Below, piece by piece: positions 54,433 to 62,653 of a DNA stretch of 64,000 nt (within the stretch, counting starts at the first letter, position 1; each line of letters starts with the position of its first letter). Origin of the DNA: Pseudonocardia endophytica (GTDB lineage Bacteria > Actinomycetota > Actinomycetes > Mycobacteriales > Pseudonocardiaceae); the NCBI RefSeq assembly GCF_004339565.1, contig NZ_SMFZ01000002.1, forward strand, positions 992,001 through 1,056,000, read 5' to 3'. The position numbers were made by a program, and so were the translations under genes. The notes beneath the pieces are model-generated. The model saw only the letters and a program-made list of their open reading frames with translations. It searched no databases and was not told the DNA's origin.

Positions 54433-55077
54433 ATGAGTGACGCAGCACTGGGGGAGGCGCCCGCACCGTTCGGGGCGCCGGAGGGGACCGCCCTCCCGGG
54501 AGAGGCGGGCGGCTTCTTCGAGGTCGGCCGGCCCCGCATCGGCGGTCTGCTGCACCCGATCTCGTTCAGCGACCTGCAGGCGCAGGTGATCAAGGCCGTC
54601 GCGGACACGATGATCCCGCCGGACCCGAAGTGGCCGACGGCGAGCGAGATCGGCATCGTCGAGTTCGTCGGCCGCTACGTGACGCCGAGCGGGTACCGGA
54701 ACAAGCACTTCCCGTTCGCAGGAGAGGACGAGTTCAAGGCCGGTCTCGACCAGCTCGGGCAGTCCTTCGTGGACGGTGACACGACGTTCCGGACCAACGC
54801 GATCGCCTCGCTGGAGAACGCCGAGGACCCGCTGTTCGAGCAGCTGCGGGCGCTCGTCTACTACGGCTACTACTCGCGCCCGCGGGTCACGCTCGCGATC
54901 AACGACAACCTGCCTGCCGGCCGCGACTACCACGGCCCGCCGCTGCCCTACGGCTACCTGCAGACCACGGAGCCGTGGGACGAGGAACTGCTCGCGCAGG
55001 CCGAGGAGAACGGCTCCTACCTCGAGACCGACGAGGTCGTGCGCGTCGACCTCTCCAAGCTCACCTGGACCAAGTGA
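54433..55077 (+). CDS. Gluconate 2-dehydrogenase subunit 3-like protein
   Basis: A 214-residue helical protein of the Gluconate_2-dh3 type, typically the small partner of GMC-type dehydrogenases. The VIKAVADTMIPPDP segment and the late YYGYYSRPRVTLAIND region fit the family. Family members are often exported by a Tat signal; here none is seen, so it may work in the cytosol. Its stop is 7 bases before the GMC gene ATG, and they probably form a complex. Confidence 0.8.
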   Translation: MSDAALGEAPAPFGAPEGTALPGEAGGFFEVGRPRIGGLLHPISFSDLQAQVIKAVADTMIPPDPKWPTASEIGIVEFVGRYVTPSGYRNKHFPFAGEDEFKAGLDQLGQSFVDGDTTFRTNAIASLENAEDPLFEQLRALVYYGYYSRPRVTLAINDNLPAGRDYHGPPLPYGYLQTTEPWDEELLAQAEENGSYLETDEVVRVDLSKLTWTK

Positions 55078-55084
55078 GGAACGC

Positions 55085-56737
55085 ATGGCCGCATACGAGG
55101 AGACCGACGTCCTGATCATCGGGGCGGGCCCCGGCGGGGCCGGGATCGCGCTCAAGCTGGCCAAGGCCGGCGTGAACGTGGTGTGCCTGGAGCAGGGCCC
55201 CTGGGTCCAGCCGAACGAGCACCCGCACTACCACGACGAGTGGGAGCTGGAGAAGCAGCGCGGGTGGGCCTACGACCCGAACGTGCGCCAGCTGCCGGAG
55301 GACTACCCGGTCACCGGCACCACGACGCCGTACATGATGAACAACGTCGGCGGGTCCACCGTGCACTACGCGGGGCACTGGCCGCGCTACAAGCCGGTCG
55401 ACTTCCGCAAGGGGACCGAGCACGGTCTCGAGGGGACGATCGACTGGCCGATCTCCTACGAGGACCTCGCCCCGTTCTACGACGAGAACGACGAGATCTA
55501 CGGCATCTCCGGCCGGATCGGCGACCCGTCCTACCCGGACCGCAAGCAGGCCGTCCGTGACCCGGAGGTACTGCCCGGCAAGCTCGGCCTGAAGTACGCC
55601 AAGGCGTCGCGCGACCTCGCCTGGCACTGGTGGCCGTCCGACAACGCGATCATCACGGTGGACCGGGAGAACCGGAAGGCCGACCAGGCGACCGGCAACG
55701 AGCTGTCCGGCAGCCCGACCGGGTCGCTGTCCACGCCGGCCAACGCCCACTGGCCGTTCGCCATCCGGCACGGGGCCGACCTGCGGACGTTCGCCCGGGT
55801 CGAGACGATCAACGCCGACGGCGGCAAGGCCACCGGCGCGACCTACATCGACCGCAGGACGGGCGACCGGCACGAGGTCCGGGCCAAGATCGTCGTGCTG
55901 GCGGCCAATGGGATCGGCTCGCCGCGCCTGCTGCTGCAGAGCGCGCAGAAGGGTCACCCGGACGGGCTGGCGAACTCGAACGGCATCGTCGGGAAGTACC
56001 TGATGCACCACGTGTTCGCGTTCTGCGACTCGTGGTTCGACGAGCCGGTGGAGGGCTTCAAGGGCGCGTTCGGAGCACCGCTCTACTCGCACGAGTTCTA
56101 CCACACGGACATGGACCGGGGATTCGTCAACGGTTTCGGCATGCAGGTCGCGCGCAGCTTCGGACCGGCCTACGCCGCGATGGGCACGCACACCGGCTAC
56201 ACCGCTCCGTGGGGCGAGAAGCACCGCGAGTTCTTCGACGGACACTTCGCCAACCACCTGATGGTCTTCATGTTCGGCGAGGACCTCCCGGTGGAGACGA
56301 ACACGGTGACGCTCGACCCGGATGTCAAGGACTCGTCCGGGCTGCCGGCCGCGCACGTCAACTACGAGCTGCACCCGAACGACGTCGCGCTCGCGGAGTA
56401 CGGCATCGAGAAGATCTTCGAGGCCACCCGTGCGGTGGGTGCGGTGGAGACGAACGACACCGGCGTGCTCTACCCGCCGCCGGCCTGGCACCTGATGGGC
56501 ACCTGCCGGATGGGCAACAACCCCGGCGACTCGGTGCTCAACAAGTGGTGCCAGACCTGGGACGTGCCGAACCTGTTCGTCGTGGACGGCAGCACGCTCA
56601 CCACGGGCGGCGCGGTCAACCCGACGAGCACGATCGGTGCCCTGTCCCAGCGGACCGGCGAGTACATCCTGCGCAACTGGGACGCACTCGTCGCACAGAC
56701 GACGACGCCGTCGAACGCGGACGCGCCGGAGATGTGA
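55085..56737 (+). CDS. GMC-family FAD oxidoreductase
   Basis: A 550-residue flavoprotein. FAD site IIGAGPGGAGIALKLAKAG; NNVGGSTVHYAGHWPRY is the GMC-type loop; catalytic-type His in WHLMGTCRMG and NPTSTIGAL (conserved Asn) close the C-terminus. With the preceding small subunit it forms an alcohol dehydrogenase, probably feeding the ALDH. MpdB of the diol pathway is also a GMC enzyme. Followed by a strong palindromic terminator. Confidence 0.9.
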   Translation: MAAYEETDVLIIGAGPGGAGIALKLAKAGVNVVCLEQGPWVQPNEHPHYHDEWELEKQRGWAYDPNVRQLPEDYPVTGTTTPYMMNNVGGSTVHYAGHWPRYKPVDFRKGTEHGLEGTIDWPISYEDLAPFYDENDEIYGISGRIGDPSYPDRKQAVRDPEVLPGKLGLKYAKASRDLAWHWWPSDNAIITVDRENRKADQATGNELSGSPTGSLSTPANAHWPFAIRHGADLRTFARVETINADGGKATGATYIDRRTGDRHEVRAKIVVLAANGIGSPRLLLQSAQKGHPDGLANSNGIVGKYLMHHVFAFCDSWFDEPVEGFKGAFGAPLYSHEFYHTDMDRGFVNGFGMQVARSFGPAYAAMGTHTGYTAPWGEKHREFFDGHFANHLMVFMFGEDLPVETNTVTLDPDVKDSSGLPAAHVNYELHPNDVALAEYGIEKIFEATRAVGAVETNDTGVLYPPPAWHLMGTCRMGNNPGDSVLNKWCQTWDVPNLFVVDGSTLTTGGAVNPTSTIGALSQRTGEYILRNWDALVAQTTTPSNADAPEM

Positions 56738-56749
56738 CCCACCCCTGAC

Positions 56750-56802
56750 CGAACGAACGGCACCTTCGGGCAATCACATTGCTCGAAGGTGCCGTTCGTT
56801 CG
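56750..56802. terminator. Dispersed palindrome, copy 3 (bidirectional terminator)
   Basis: Arms CGAACGAACGGCACCTTCG (56750-56768) and CGAAGGTGCCGTTCGTTCG (56784-56802) pair at all 19 positions over a 15-base loop. It sits between the converging GMC and PEP mutase-like genes, so it can end transcripts from both sides. Confidence 0.85.
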
Positions 56803-56943
56803 CGGAGAGGGGGTGCGGAGGGGGGCGCGGAGGGGAGGGGTGCGGAGAGGAGGGGCGCCGGGGCGCGGTCGGGCGCCGGGCGCGGTTGGGCGCCGGGCGC
56901 GGAGGGGAGTGGAAAGGGGGCGGCGCGAGGCGGGGCGGGCGGC
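56803..56943. other. Purine-rich low-complexity spacer
   Basis: About 140 bases of GGGG, GGAG and GGCGCC(G) sequence with short imperfect repeats (GGGCGCCGGGCGCGG). No gene is visible; the minus-strand frames here are simple read-throughs. Confidence 0.6.
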
Positions 56944-57723
56944 TCAGTTCAGCTTGCGCGTGTCCGCGGGCAGGCCGCCGCCGGCGTAGACGTCCTCGGC
57001 CAGCTTCGCCAGCGCGGTGAGCGCGACGTTCTGGCTCCACGGTCCGTAGGACACCCGGGACACGCCGAGCTCCTGCGCGCGGGTGAGCGGGATCGAGCCA
57101 GGGATGCCGATCAGGTTGACCTTGCGCTCGCCGAGTGCCTCGACCAGGCGTCCGACCTGCGTCTCGTCGAGCTTGCCGGGCACGAAGTAGTTGGACGCGC
57201 CCGCGTCCAGGTAGGCGCGCCCGCGCTCGACGGCGTCGGCCAGCACGTCGTCGGGGTCGCGGTCGCCCGCCTTGAGGAACACGTCGGTGCGCGCGTTCAG
57301 CACGAAGTCGATACCCGACGCCTGCGCAGCCGCCACGGCGGCCTCGACCGCCTTCACGGACTCGTCGAGCGGCCTGGCCTGGTCCTCCAGGTTGCAGCCG
57401 ACGGCACCCACCTCGATCGCCTTCGTGACGGTCCCGCCCGGGTCGCCGTAGCCGGCCTCCAGGTCGGCGGTGACCGGCAGGTCGCCCGCCGTCCGCACGA
57501 TCAGCCCGATCTCGGAGATCATCAGGTCGCGCGGGATGTTCTCGCCGTCGGCGTACCCGCGGGAGGCGGCGATGCCGTGGCTCGGGGTGGCCAGCGCCCG
57601 CGTCCCGGTCGTCTCGGCGACGACCTTCGCGGTGATCGCGTCCCACACGTTGACGACGAGCAGCAGCTCCGGTGCGGCGTGCAGCTCCTGCAGCCGTGTG
57701 GCCTTCTCGGCGGTGGAGGTCAT
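56944..57723 (-). CDS. Isocitrate lyase/PEP mutase family protein
   Basis: A 259-residue barrel protein. VVNVWDAITAKVV (start), the Mg-site region VTADLEAGYGD, the NLEDQ loop and VLNARTDVFL are typical of the ICL/PEP mutase superfamily, in the carboxyphosphonate/oxaloacetate-type branch. The ATG 57723 is used. Convergent with the GMC gene and not part of that operon. Reaction cannot be named; a 2-methylisocitrate-type C-C lyase is possible. Confidence 0.83.
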   Translation of the reverse strand: MTSTAEKATRLQELHAAPELLLVVNVWDAITAKVVAETTGTRALATPSHGIAASRGYADGENIPRDLMISEIGLIVRTAGDLPVTADLEAGYGDPGGTVTKAIEVGAVGCNLEDQARPLDESVKAVEAAVAAAQASGIDFVLNARTDVFLKAGDRDPDDVLADAVERGRAYLDAGASNYFVPGKLDETQVGRLVEALGERKVNLIGIPGSIPLTRAQELGVSRVSYGPWSQNVALTALAKLAEDVYAGGGLPADTRKLN

Positions 57724-57878
57724 GTGGTCACCGTAGGCCGGGGGCCGGGGGACCGCCCGGCCGAGCCGGCCGAGCGCACCGAGGCGGTCCGGGTCGTCGT
57801 TGCCCTGGGGCGGGTCGGCGTCGGCGGGCTCGTCCACATGGGACTCCCGACGCCCTCTCTTCTTCCTGGACGCGTGAG

Positions 57879-58225
57879 TCACTCGTCCACGACGGCGACG
57901 GGCGGGTCCGGCGACGGCCGCCGCTCCCCGTCGTCGCCGGACACCGGCAGTCCTTCCCGGACCCACCACTCGAAGCCGCCGATCATCTCCTTGACCGGCA
58001 CGCCGAGCCGGGCGACCGCGGGTCGCGCCGTTGCAACCGGGTCCCCAGCAGTGGACGACGGCGGTGGCGCCGACCGGCACGACGTCGCGCCCGTGGTCCG
58101 CGACCGCCGCACGCGGGAGGTGCACCGCACCCGGCACGTGCCCGTGGCGAACGCCTCCGCCGAACGCCCTGCCCGGCGAGCAGCGTCCCGGTCGCGCACC
58201 GACCAGGTTCCGGCCACGGTGATGA
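57879..58225 (-). pseudogene. Rhodanese-domain protein with two compensating frameshifts
   Basis: The start (RSAEAFATG) and end (ARLGVPVKEMIGGFEWWVRE) of a rhodanese domain lie in one frame, but the middle HVPGAVHLPRAAV and the active-site loop HCWGPGCNGATR read in another. A one-base loss near 58140 and a two-base loss near 58026 explain both shifts. The Cys loop would thus not be translated in the main frame. It also lacks a normal N-terminus. Either a decaying gene or two sequence errors. Confidence 0.7.
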
Positions 58226-58765
58226 TCAGTCGAACCAGGACCGGCCGTCGCCGTCGTCGCGGCGGTCGCCCCCGGAGGTGAAGCCGCTCTCGGTGAGGTC
58301 GGGGCCTGACGGTCGTTCCTCGTCGGGGCCGTCCGGACCGAGCTCGATCAGCGTGCGCAGGCGGGCGGCGTCGGCGGTCAGGGTGCGCTGCAGGGAGCGC
58401 CGCAGGCCCGGCACGAAACGCAGCAGGCCGGGTGGGCGCACGCGCGTCTCCAGACGGATGCGACACCCGTCGTCGCCGATCGCCGTGACCTCGCGGGAAC
58501 CCTCGGCGTCCACTCCGGACGTCGTGCGCCACGAGAACCGGCGGCCGTCGTCGACGGAGGTGACCTCGCCGTCGTTGCGCATCGTCCGGCCGGCCGCGCG
58601 GAGCCACTCCACGGTCGTCGTGCCGCGCCGGACCGGACCCGACGGCGTCGGCACCATCGACCGGACACCCTTGCGCCACTGGACGTCCCGCGCGTAGTCG
58701 GCGACGACCGCCCACGCCTCGGCAGCCGGCGCGTCCACCTCGACGGCGGCCTCCAGGACGATCAT
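58226..58765 (-). CDS. SRPBCC (START-like) family protein
   Basis: A 179-residue protein with a polyketide-cyclase/START-like fold: VDAPAAEAWAVVADYARDVQWR, RGTTTVEW, and a long C-terminal helix (LRRSLQRTLTADAARLRTLIE), plus a Gly/Asp-rich tail of about 40 residues. ATG 58765 overlaps the SnoaL-like stop by 4 bases. The fold binds small hydrophobic ligands. Ligand unknown. Confidence 0.82.
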   Translation of the reverse strand: MIVLEAAVEVDAPAAEAWAVVADYARDVQWRKGVRSMVPTPSGPVRRGTTTVEWLRAAGRTMRNDGEVTSVDDGRRFSWRTTSGVDAEGSREVTAIGDDGCRIRLETRVRPPGLLRFVPGLRRSLQRTLTADAARLRTLIELGPDGPDEERPSGPDLTESGFTSGGDRRDDGDGRSWFD

Positions 58766-59163
58766 GCCGCACCGGCCCCGGCGGGCAGGACGGCCGACCA
58801 GAACGCGTCGACGTGCGCCTGGTCGCGGTTGTGGAACCAGAACTCGGCGACGCGGCCGTCCTCGATCCGCATCAGGTGCACCGTGAGGTTGTCCAGGCGG
58901 GCGTCGCCCCGGTCGGCGCGCACGCGCACGTAGGCAGCGGCGTGGTGCGAGCCGCCCATCACGTCGAGCACCTCCATGCTCGCGCCGGCCGACGACGAGG
59001 CGCCGAGGAACGCCAGGACCGCGTCGCGGCCGCGGTGGGCGCCGCCGTTCGGGTGCGAGCCCGGGTCGTGCAGCACGACGTCCGGGGCGAGCAGGTCGAG
59101 CAGCGCGGACGGGTCGGAGGCGGCCGCGGCGTAGAGGCGGCGGGCGATGACGTTTGCTTCCAT
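58762..59163 (-). CDS. SnoaL-like (NTF2-fold) protein
   Basis: A 133-residue NTF2-fold protein: LYAAAASDPSALLDLLAPDVVLHDPG, HRGRDAVLAFLG and VAEFWFHNRDQAHVDAFW. The group includes ester-type hydrolases, isomerases and plain binding proteins. ATG 59163 is chosen; in-frame ATGs upstream add 6 and 12 residues with no family match. Divergent from a MarR gene across an AT-rich 60 bases, so its operon with the SRPBCC gene is likely under that regulator. Confidence 0.8.
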   Translation of the reverse strand: MEANVIARRLYAAAASDPSALLDLLAPDVVLHDPGSHPNGGAHRGRDAVLAFLGASSSAGASMEVLDVMGGSHHAAAYVRVRADRGDARLDNLTVHLMRIEDGRVAEFWFHNRDQAHVDAFWSAVLPAGAGAA

Positions 59164-59222
59164 GCATTGAAAATTAGACATCGAAATATATGGCGTCAAG
59201 AGTCGAGCGTTAGGCTGGCCCG
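59164..59222. promoter_or_regulatory. AT-rich divergent promoter/operator
   Basis: The stretch TTGAAAATTAGACATCGAAA and onward to GGCGTCAA is the most AT-rich sequence in the neighbourhood, lying between the divergent SnoaL and MarR starts. TTGA and TCAA flank it symmetrically. A MarR operator and the promoters probably lie here. Confidence 0.5.
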
Positions 59223-59738
59223 GTGAGTGATCAGGATCCGGTGGACCGGCTCGTGGACCAGTGGCGCCGGGAGCGCCCGGATCTCGACGACGAGGGGCTG
59301 GACGCGATGGCGACGATCGGGCGCCTCGGGCGTCTGGCGGCCGTCGCCGGCCCGCTCGTGGACCGGGTGTTCGCCCGTCACGGCCTGCGCACCGGGGAGT
59401 TCGACGTGCTCGCGGCCCTGCGCCGGTCGGGGGAGCCGTTCGTGCTCACGCCGTCGGAGCTGGCGCGCATGATGATGCTGTCCGCGGCGGCGATGACCAA
59501 CCGGCTGGACCGGCTGGAGGCCGCCGGTCACGTGGACCGGCGGCTCGACCCGGACAACCGGCGCAGCATCCTCGTCTCACTGACCGCGTCCGGGCGGGCG
59601 CTCGTCGACGAGGTGGTGACCGAGCACGTCCGGAACGAGCGCGACCTGCTGTCCACGTTGGACCGGGCGGACCGCAGGGCGCTGGACGACCTGCTACGAC
59701 GTCTGCTGGCCGGGCTGGAGAAGCCCCCTGGCACGTGA
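59223..59738 (+). CDS. MarR-family regulator
   Basis: A 171-residue MarR protein. Winged-helix core: LTPSELARMMMLSAAAMTNR, LDRLEAAGHVDRRLDP, DNRRSILVSLT. N- and C-terminal dimer helices are present. GTG start. Divergent from the SnoaL/SRPBCC pair, which it presumably controls. Its 3' end overlaps the converging acyltransferase gene by 45 bases. Confidence 0.9.
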   Translation: MSDQDPVDRLVDQWRRERPDLDDEGLDAMATIGRLGRLAAVAGPLVDRVFARHGLRTGEFDVLAALRRSGEPFVLTPSELARMMMLSAAAMTNRLDRLEAAGHVDRRLDPDNRRSILVSLTASGRALVDEVVTEHVRNERDLLSTLDRADRRALDDLLRRLLAGLEKPPGT

Positions 59739-60926
59739 CCGGACCGCCCACGCCGGGACGGCCAGGTGCGCGTCCACCCACCGCCGCAGCCGGTCGGTGT
59801 GGAACTCGGTGAGGCTCGCGAACCCGTGGCCGACGACGAGCATCGCGACCGAGATGCCGGCGAACGCGGCGATCGACCACGCCGACGGCGCCCACCGGGT
59901 GTCGGCGGTGCGGAACAGCGTCGCCGAGAACAGCACGAGCAGCGGCAGGTGCACGAGATAGAGCGAGTACGACGCGTTCGCGTACGCGCCGACCGATCGG
60001 GTGACCCGTCCGACCGCACCGTCGCCGACCGTGACCGTGCGCAGGCCGAGCAGGAGTACGCCGGTCGCGAGGCCGAGCGCGAGGTCAGCCGCCACTCCAC
60101 CGCGGGGCAGCGTGACCTGCACGGCGAGGAATGCCGCCGTCGCGAGCGGTCCGGCTGCGCGCAGCGCCACCGTCCGGCCACGGCGCCCGGCGAACGGGGC
60201 GAGCAGCCGAGGTTCCTGCCAGGCGATCGCCGCGCCGAGCAGCCACGCCGGGAACAGCGCCAGCACCGGAAGGCCGACACCGACGGCGATCGCGGCGGCG
60301 AGCACCGCGCAGACGACCCGGACGGCCGGGCGCCGACCGGCGACCACGGCGCAGAGCGCGAGCGGCAGCAGGAGGTAGTAGGCGAACTCGTAGGTCAGCG
60401 ACCACAGCGGGATGTCCCCGCCGAACTCCGGCACGACGATGCCCTGCAGGAAGAACACGTTCCCCAGGCCCGTGCCGGGTCCGATGTGGTCGGCCATGCC
60501 GGGGACGGTCACGCCGTCGTAGGCAGGGGTGCCGAGGTAGACCTCGGTGGTGCCGAACCGGGCGAGACCGAGCGTCGCGGCACCCCAGGCCAGCACGAGT
60601 GCGGGCACGAGCACGATCCACAGCCGGGTCAGGCGCCGCAGCAGGTAGCTGCGCCACCGGAACCGTCCGTCGCCGATCTGGCGGACGACCGTGCCGCCGA
60701 CCCAGTAGCCGGACAGCACGAAGAACACGATCACCGCGGCGTGCCCGAGGTGGGTCAGGGCGTAGAAGCCGGCGTTCGCCATGCCGTGCGTCACGTCGTC
60801 CCAGTCGCGGAAGAACAGCGCCCGCACGTGGGACACGACGACCAGCACCGCGGCGAGCGTGCGGAGCACGTCGAGCGGAACGTCGACCGTCCGCTCCGCG
60901 GCCTTCGCGGGGTCTGCGGGGCGCAC
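59694..60926 (-). CDS. Acyltransferase-3 family membrane protein
   Basis: A 410-residue integral membrane O-acyltransferase of the OafA/NodX type: N-terminal VPLDVLRTLAAVLVVVSHV with the conserved His, the VFFVLSGYWVG block, a PLWSLTYEFAYYLLLPLAL block, and about ten transmembrane segments. It transfers acyl groups to surface glycans or lipids in characterised relatives. Start GTG 60926. No glycan genes adjoin it. Confidence 0.87.
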   Translation of the reverse strand: MRPADPAKAAERTVDVPLDVLRTLAAVLVVVSHVRALFFRDWDDVTHGMANAGFYALTHLGHAAVIVFFVLSGYWVGGTVVRQIGDGRFRWRSYLLRRLTRLWIVLVPALVLAWGAATLGLARFGTTEVYLGTPAYDGVTVPGMADHIGPGTGLGNVFFLQGIVVPEFGGDIPLWSLTYEFAYYLLLPLALCAVVAGRRPAVRVVCAVLAAAIAVGVGLPVLALFPAWLLGAAIAWQEPRLLAPFAGRRGRTVALRAAGPLATAAFLAVQVTLPRGGVAADLALGLATGVLLLGLRTVTVGDGAVGRVTRSVGAYANASYSLYLVHLPLLVLFSATLFRTADTRWAPSAWSIAAFAGISVAMLVVGHGFASLTEFHTDRLRRWVDAHLAVPAWAVRSRARGLLQPGQQTS

Positions 60927-60987
60927 CCCGAGGACCTCGTCGTCCCGTGATACCCCGTTACATTACCGCGAACGGAGTATCGCTAGA

Positions 60988-62583
60988 TCACCCGGTCGAC
61001 GTACCCGCCGGCATCGCGTCGAGTCGCAGGTCCGGGTACTTCCGCATGACGATGTCCATCCGCCACTTGTTGCTGAACAGCGCCAGGTACGCGCCGTCGG
61101 TGTCCCGGCGCAGCACCTCGGTCTCGGACTGCGCGGACAGCACCTGGAACGCCTCGGCGTCGGTGAGCCGGGCCTCCTTGTACGGGAGCCGGTCCATCGT
61201 CACCGGGGCGCCGAACTCGGTCTCCAGACGGGCCGACACGACGTCGAACTGCAGCGGTCCGACGGCGGCGAGAACCGGCGCCTGGTCTCCGCGCAGGTCC
61301 GAGCGCAGCACCTGGATCACGGCCTCGGTGCCGAGCTGCTCGATCCCCTTGCGGAACTGCTTCGTCTTGCCCGCGTCCTTGCACCGGACGACGGCGAAGT
61401 GCTCCGGGGCGAACGCCGGGATCGTCGGGAACTCGACCGGGCCGGACGCGTAGAGCGTGTCGCCCGGCTTCAGCGCGGTCGCGTTCACCAGGCCGACGAT
61501 GTCGCCGGGGAACGCCTCCTCGACGGTCGTGCGCTCGTTGCCGAACACCGACTGCGCGTACTTCGTGGCGAACGGCTTCCCGGTGGCCGCGTGGGTGAGG
61601 ATCATGCCGCGCTCGAATCGTCCGGAGCACAGGCGCAGGAACGCCATCCGGTCCCGGTGCGCCTTGTCCATGCCGGCCTGGACCTTGAACACCATGCCCG
61701 ACGTCGGGGCGTCCAGCGGGCGGTCGTGTCCCTCGACGTCGGCGCGCGCGGCGGGCGCGGGCGCGAGGTCGACGAGCGTGTCGAGCAGCCGGGCGACGCC
61801 GATGTTGGACAGCGCGGAGCCGAACAGGACGGGCGTCGCGATCCCGGACAGGAAGTCCTTCTCGTCCCAGGTCTGGCCGATCTCGTCGAGCAGCCCGAGC
61901 TCGTCCTGCGCCGTCCGCCAGAACTCGGGCTCCTGCGCGGCGATCGTGGTCGCGTCGACGGCCGTGGCGGTCGCCTTCGTGGCGCCGCCCGCGGCACGGG
62001 TGAACGCCGTGTACGCGCCGGTCTCGCGCTCGACCAGACCCCTGAACTGCCCCGCGATCCCGACCGGCCAGGTCAGCGGCATCGGGCGCAGGCCGATCGT
62101 CTGCTCCACCTCGTCCAGCAGCTCGAGCGCCTCGCGGCCGGGCCGGTCCCACTTGTTCACGAACGTGATCACCGGGACGCCACGGGACCGGCAGACGTCG
62201 AACAGCTTCAACGTCTGCGGCTCGAGACCCTTCGCGGCGTCCAGCAGCATCACGGCGGCGTCGACGGCCGTGAGCACGCGGTAGGTGTCCTCGGAGAAGT
62301 CGCCGTGACCGGGCGTGTCCAGGAGGTTGATCACCTGGTCCCGGTAGGCGAACTGCAGCACGGCGGAGCTGACCGAGATGCCGCGCGAGCGCTCCATCTC
62401 CATCCAGTCACTGGTGACGCCCTTGCGGCCGGACTTGCCGTGCACCGCGCCAGCCGAGTCGATCACCTCGGCGTGCAGCGCGAGGGCCTCGGTCAGCGTC
62501 GACTTGCCGGCGTCGGGGTGCGAGATGACGGCGAACGTGCGCCGGCGGGCGGACTCGGCCAGTACCTGTTGCGCATCACTCAC
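60988..62583 (-). CDS. prfC: Peptide chain release factor 3
   Basis: A 531-residue GTPase that removes RF1/RF2 from the ribosome after peptide release. G1 SHPDAGKST, G3 DTPGHGDFS, G4 NKWD (FVNKWDRPGR) and the switch segment WMEMERSRGISVSSAVLQF are typical of RF3 and not EF-G. C-terminal GPLQFDVVSARLETEFGAPV is also specific. GTG start. Divergent from a MarR gene. Confidence 0.96.
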   Translation of the reverse strand: MSDAQQVLAESARRRTFAVISHPDAGKSTLTEALALHAEVIDSAGAVHGKSGRKGVTSDWMEMERSRGISVSSAVLQFAYRDQVINLLDTPGHGDFSEDTYRVLTAVDAAVMLLDAAKGLEPQTLKLFDVCRSRGVPVITFVNKWDRPGREALELLDEVEQTIGLRPMPLTWPVGIAGQFRGLVERETGAYTAFTRAAGGATKATATAVDATTIAAQEPEFWRTAQDELGLLDEIGQTWDEKDFLSGIATPVLFGSALSNIGVARLLDTLVDLAPAPAARADVEGHDRPLDAPTSGMVFKVQAGMDKAHRDRMAFLRLCSGRFERGMILTHAATGKPFATKYAQSVFGNERTTVEEAFPGDIVGLVNATALKPGDTLYASGPVEFPTIPAFAPEHFAVVRCKDAGKTKQFRKGIEQLGTEAVIQVLRSDLRGDQAPVLAAVGPLQFDVVSARLETEFGAPVTMDRLPYKEARLTDAEAFQVLSAQSETEVLRRDTDGAYLALFSNKWRMDIVMRKYPDLRLDAMPAGTSTG

Positions 62584-62633
62584 CGCTCCAGTCTAGGTGC
62601 GGTCGCCGGAGCCCGATGTACAGGCGGAACTGA

Positions 62634-62647
62634 ACAGTCTAGACTGT
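62634..62647. promoter_or_regulatory. 14-bp palindrome, MarR operator candidate
   Basis: ACAGTCTAGACTGT is a perfect palindrome 6 bases before the MarR GTG, within the short gap to divergent prfC. A half-like AGTCTAG also lies at 62590-62596. Autorepression by the MarR product is likely. Confidence 0.7.
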
Positions 62648-62653
62648 CTATTC

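Noticed and set aside
58026-58140. Programmed frameshift in the rhodanese gene
   Set aside because: No slippery heptamer or following stem was recognised at either site; decay or sequencing error is simpler.
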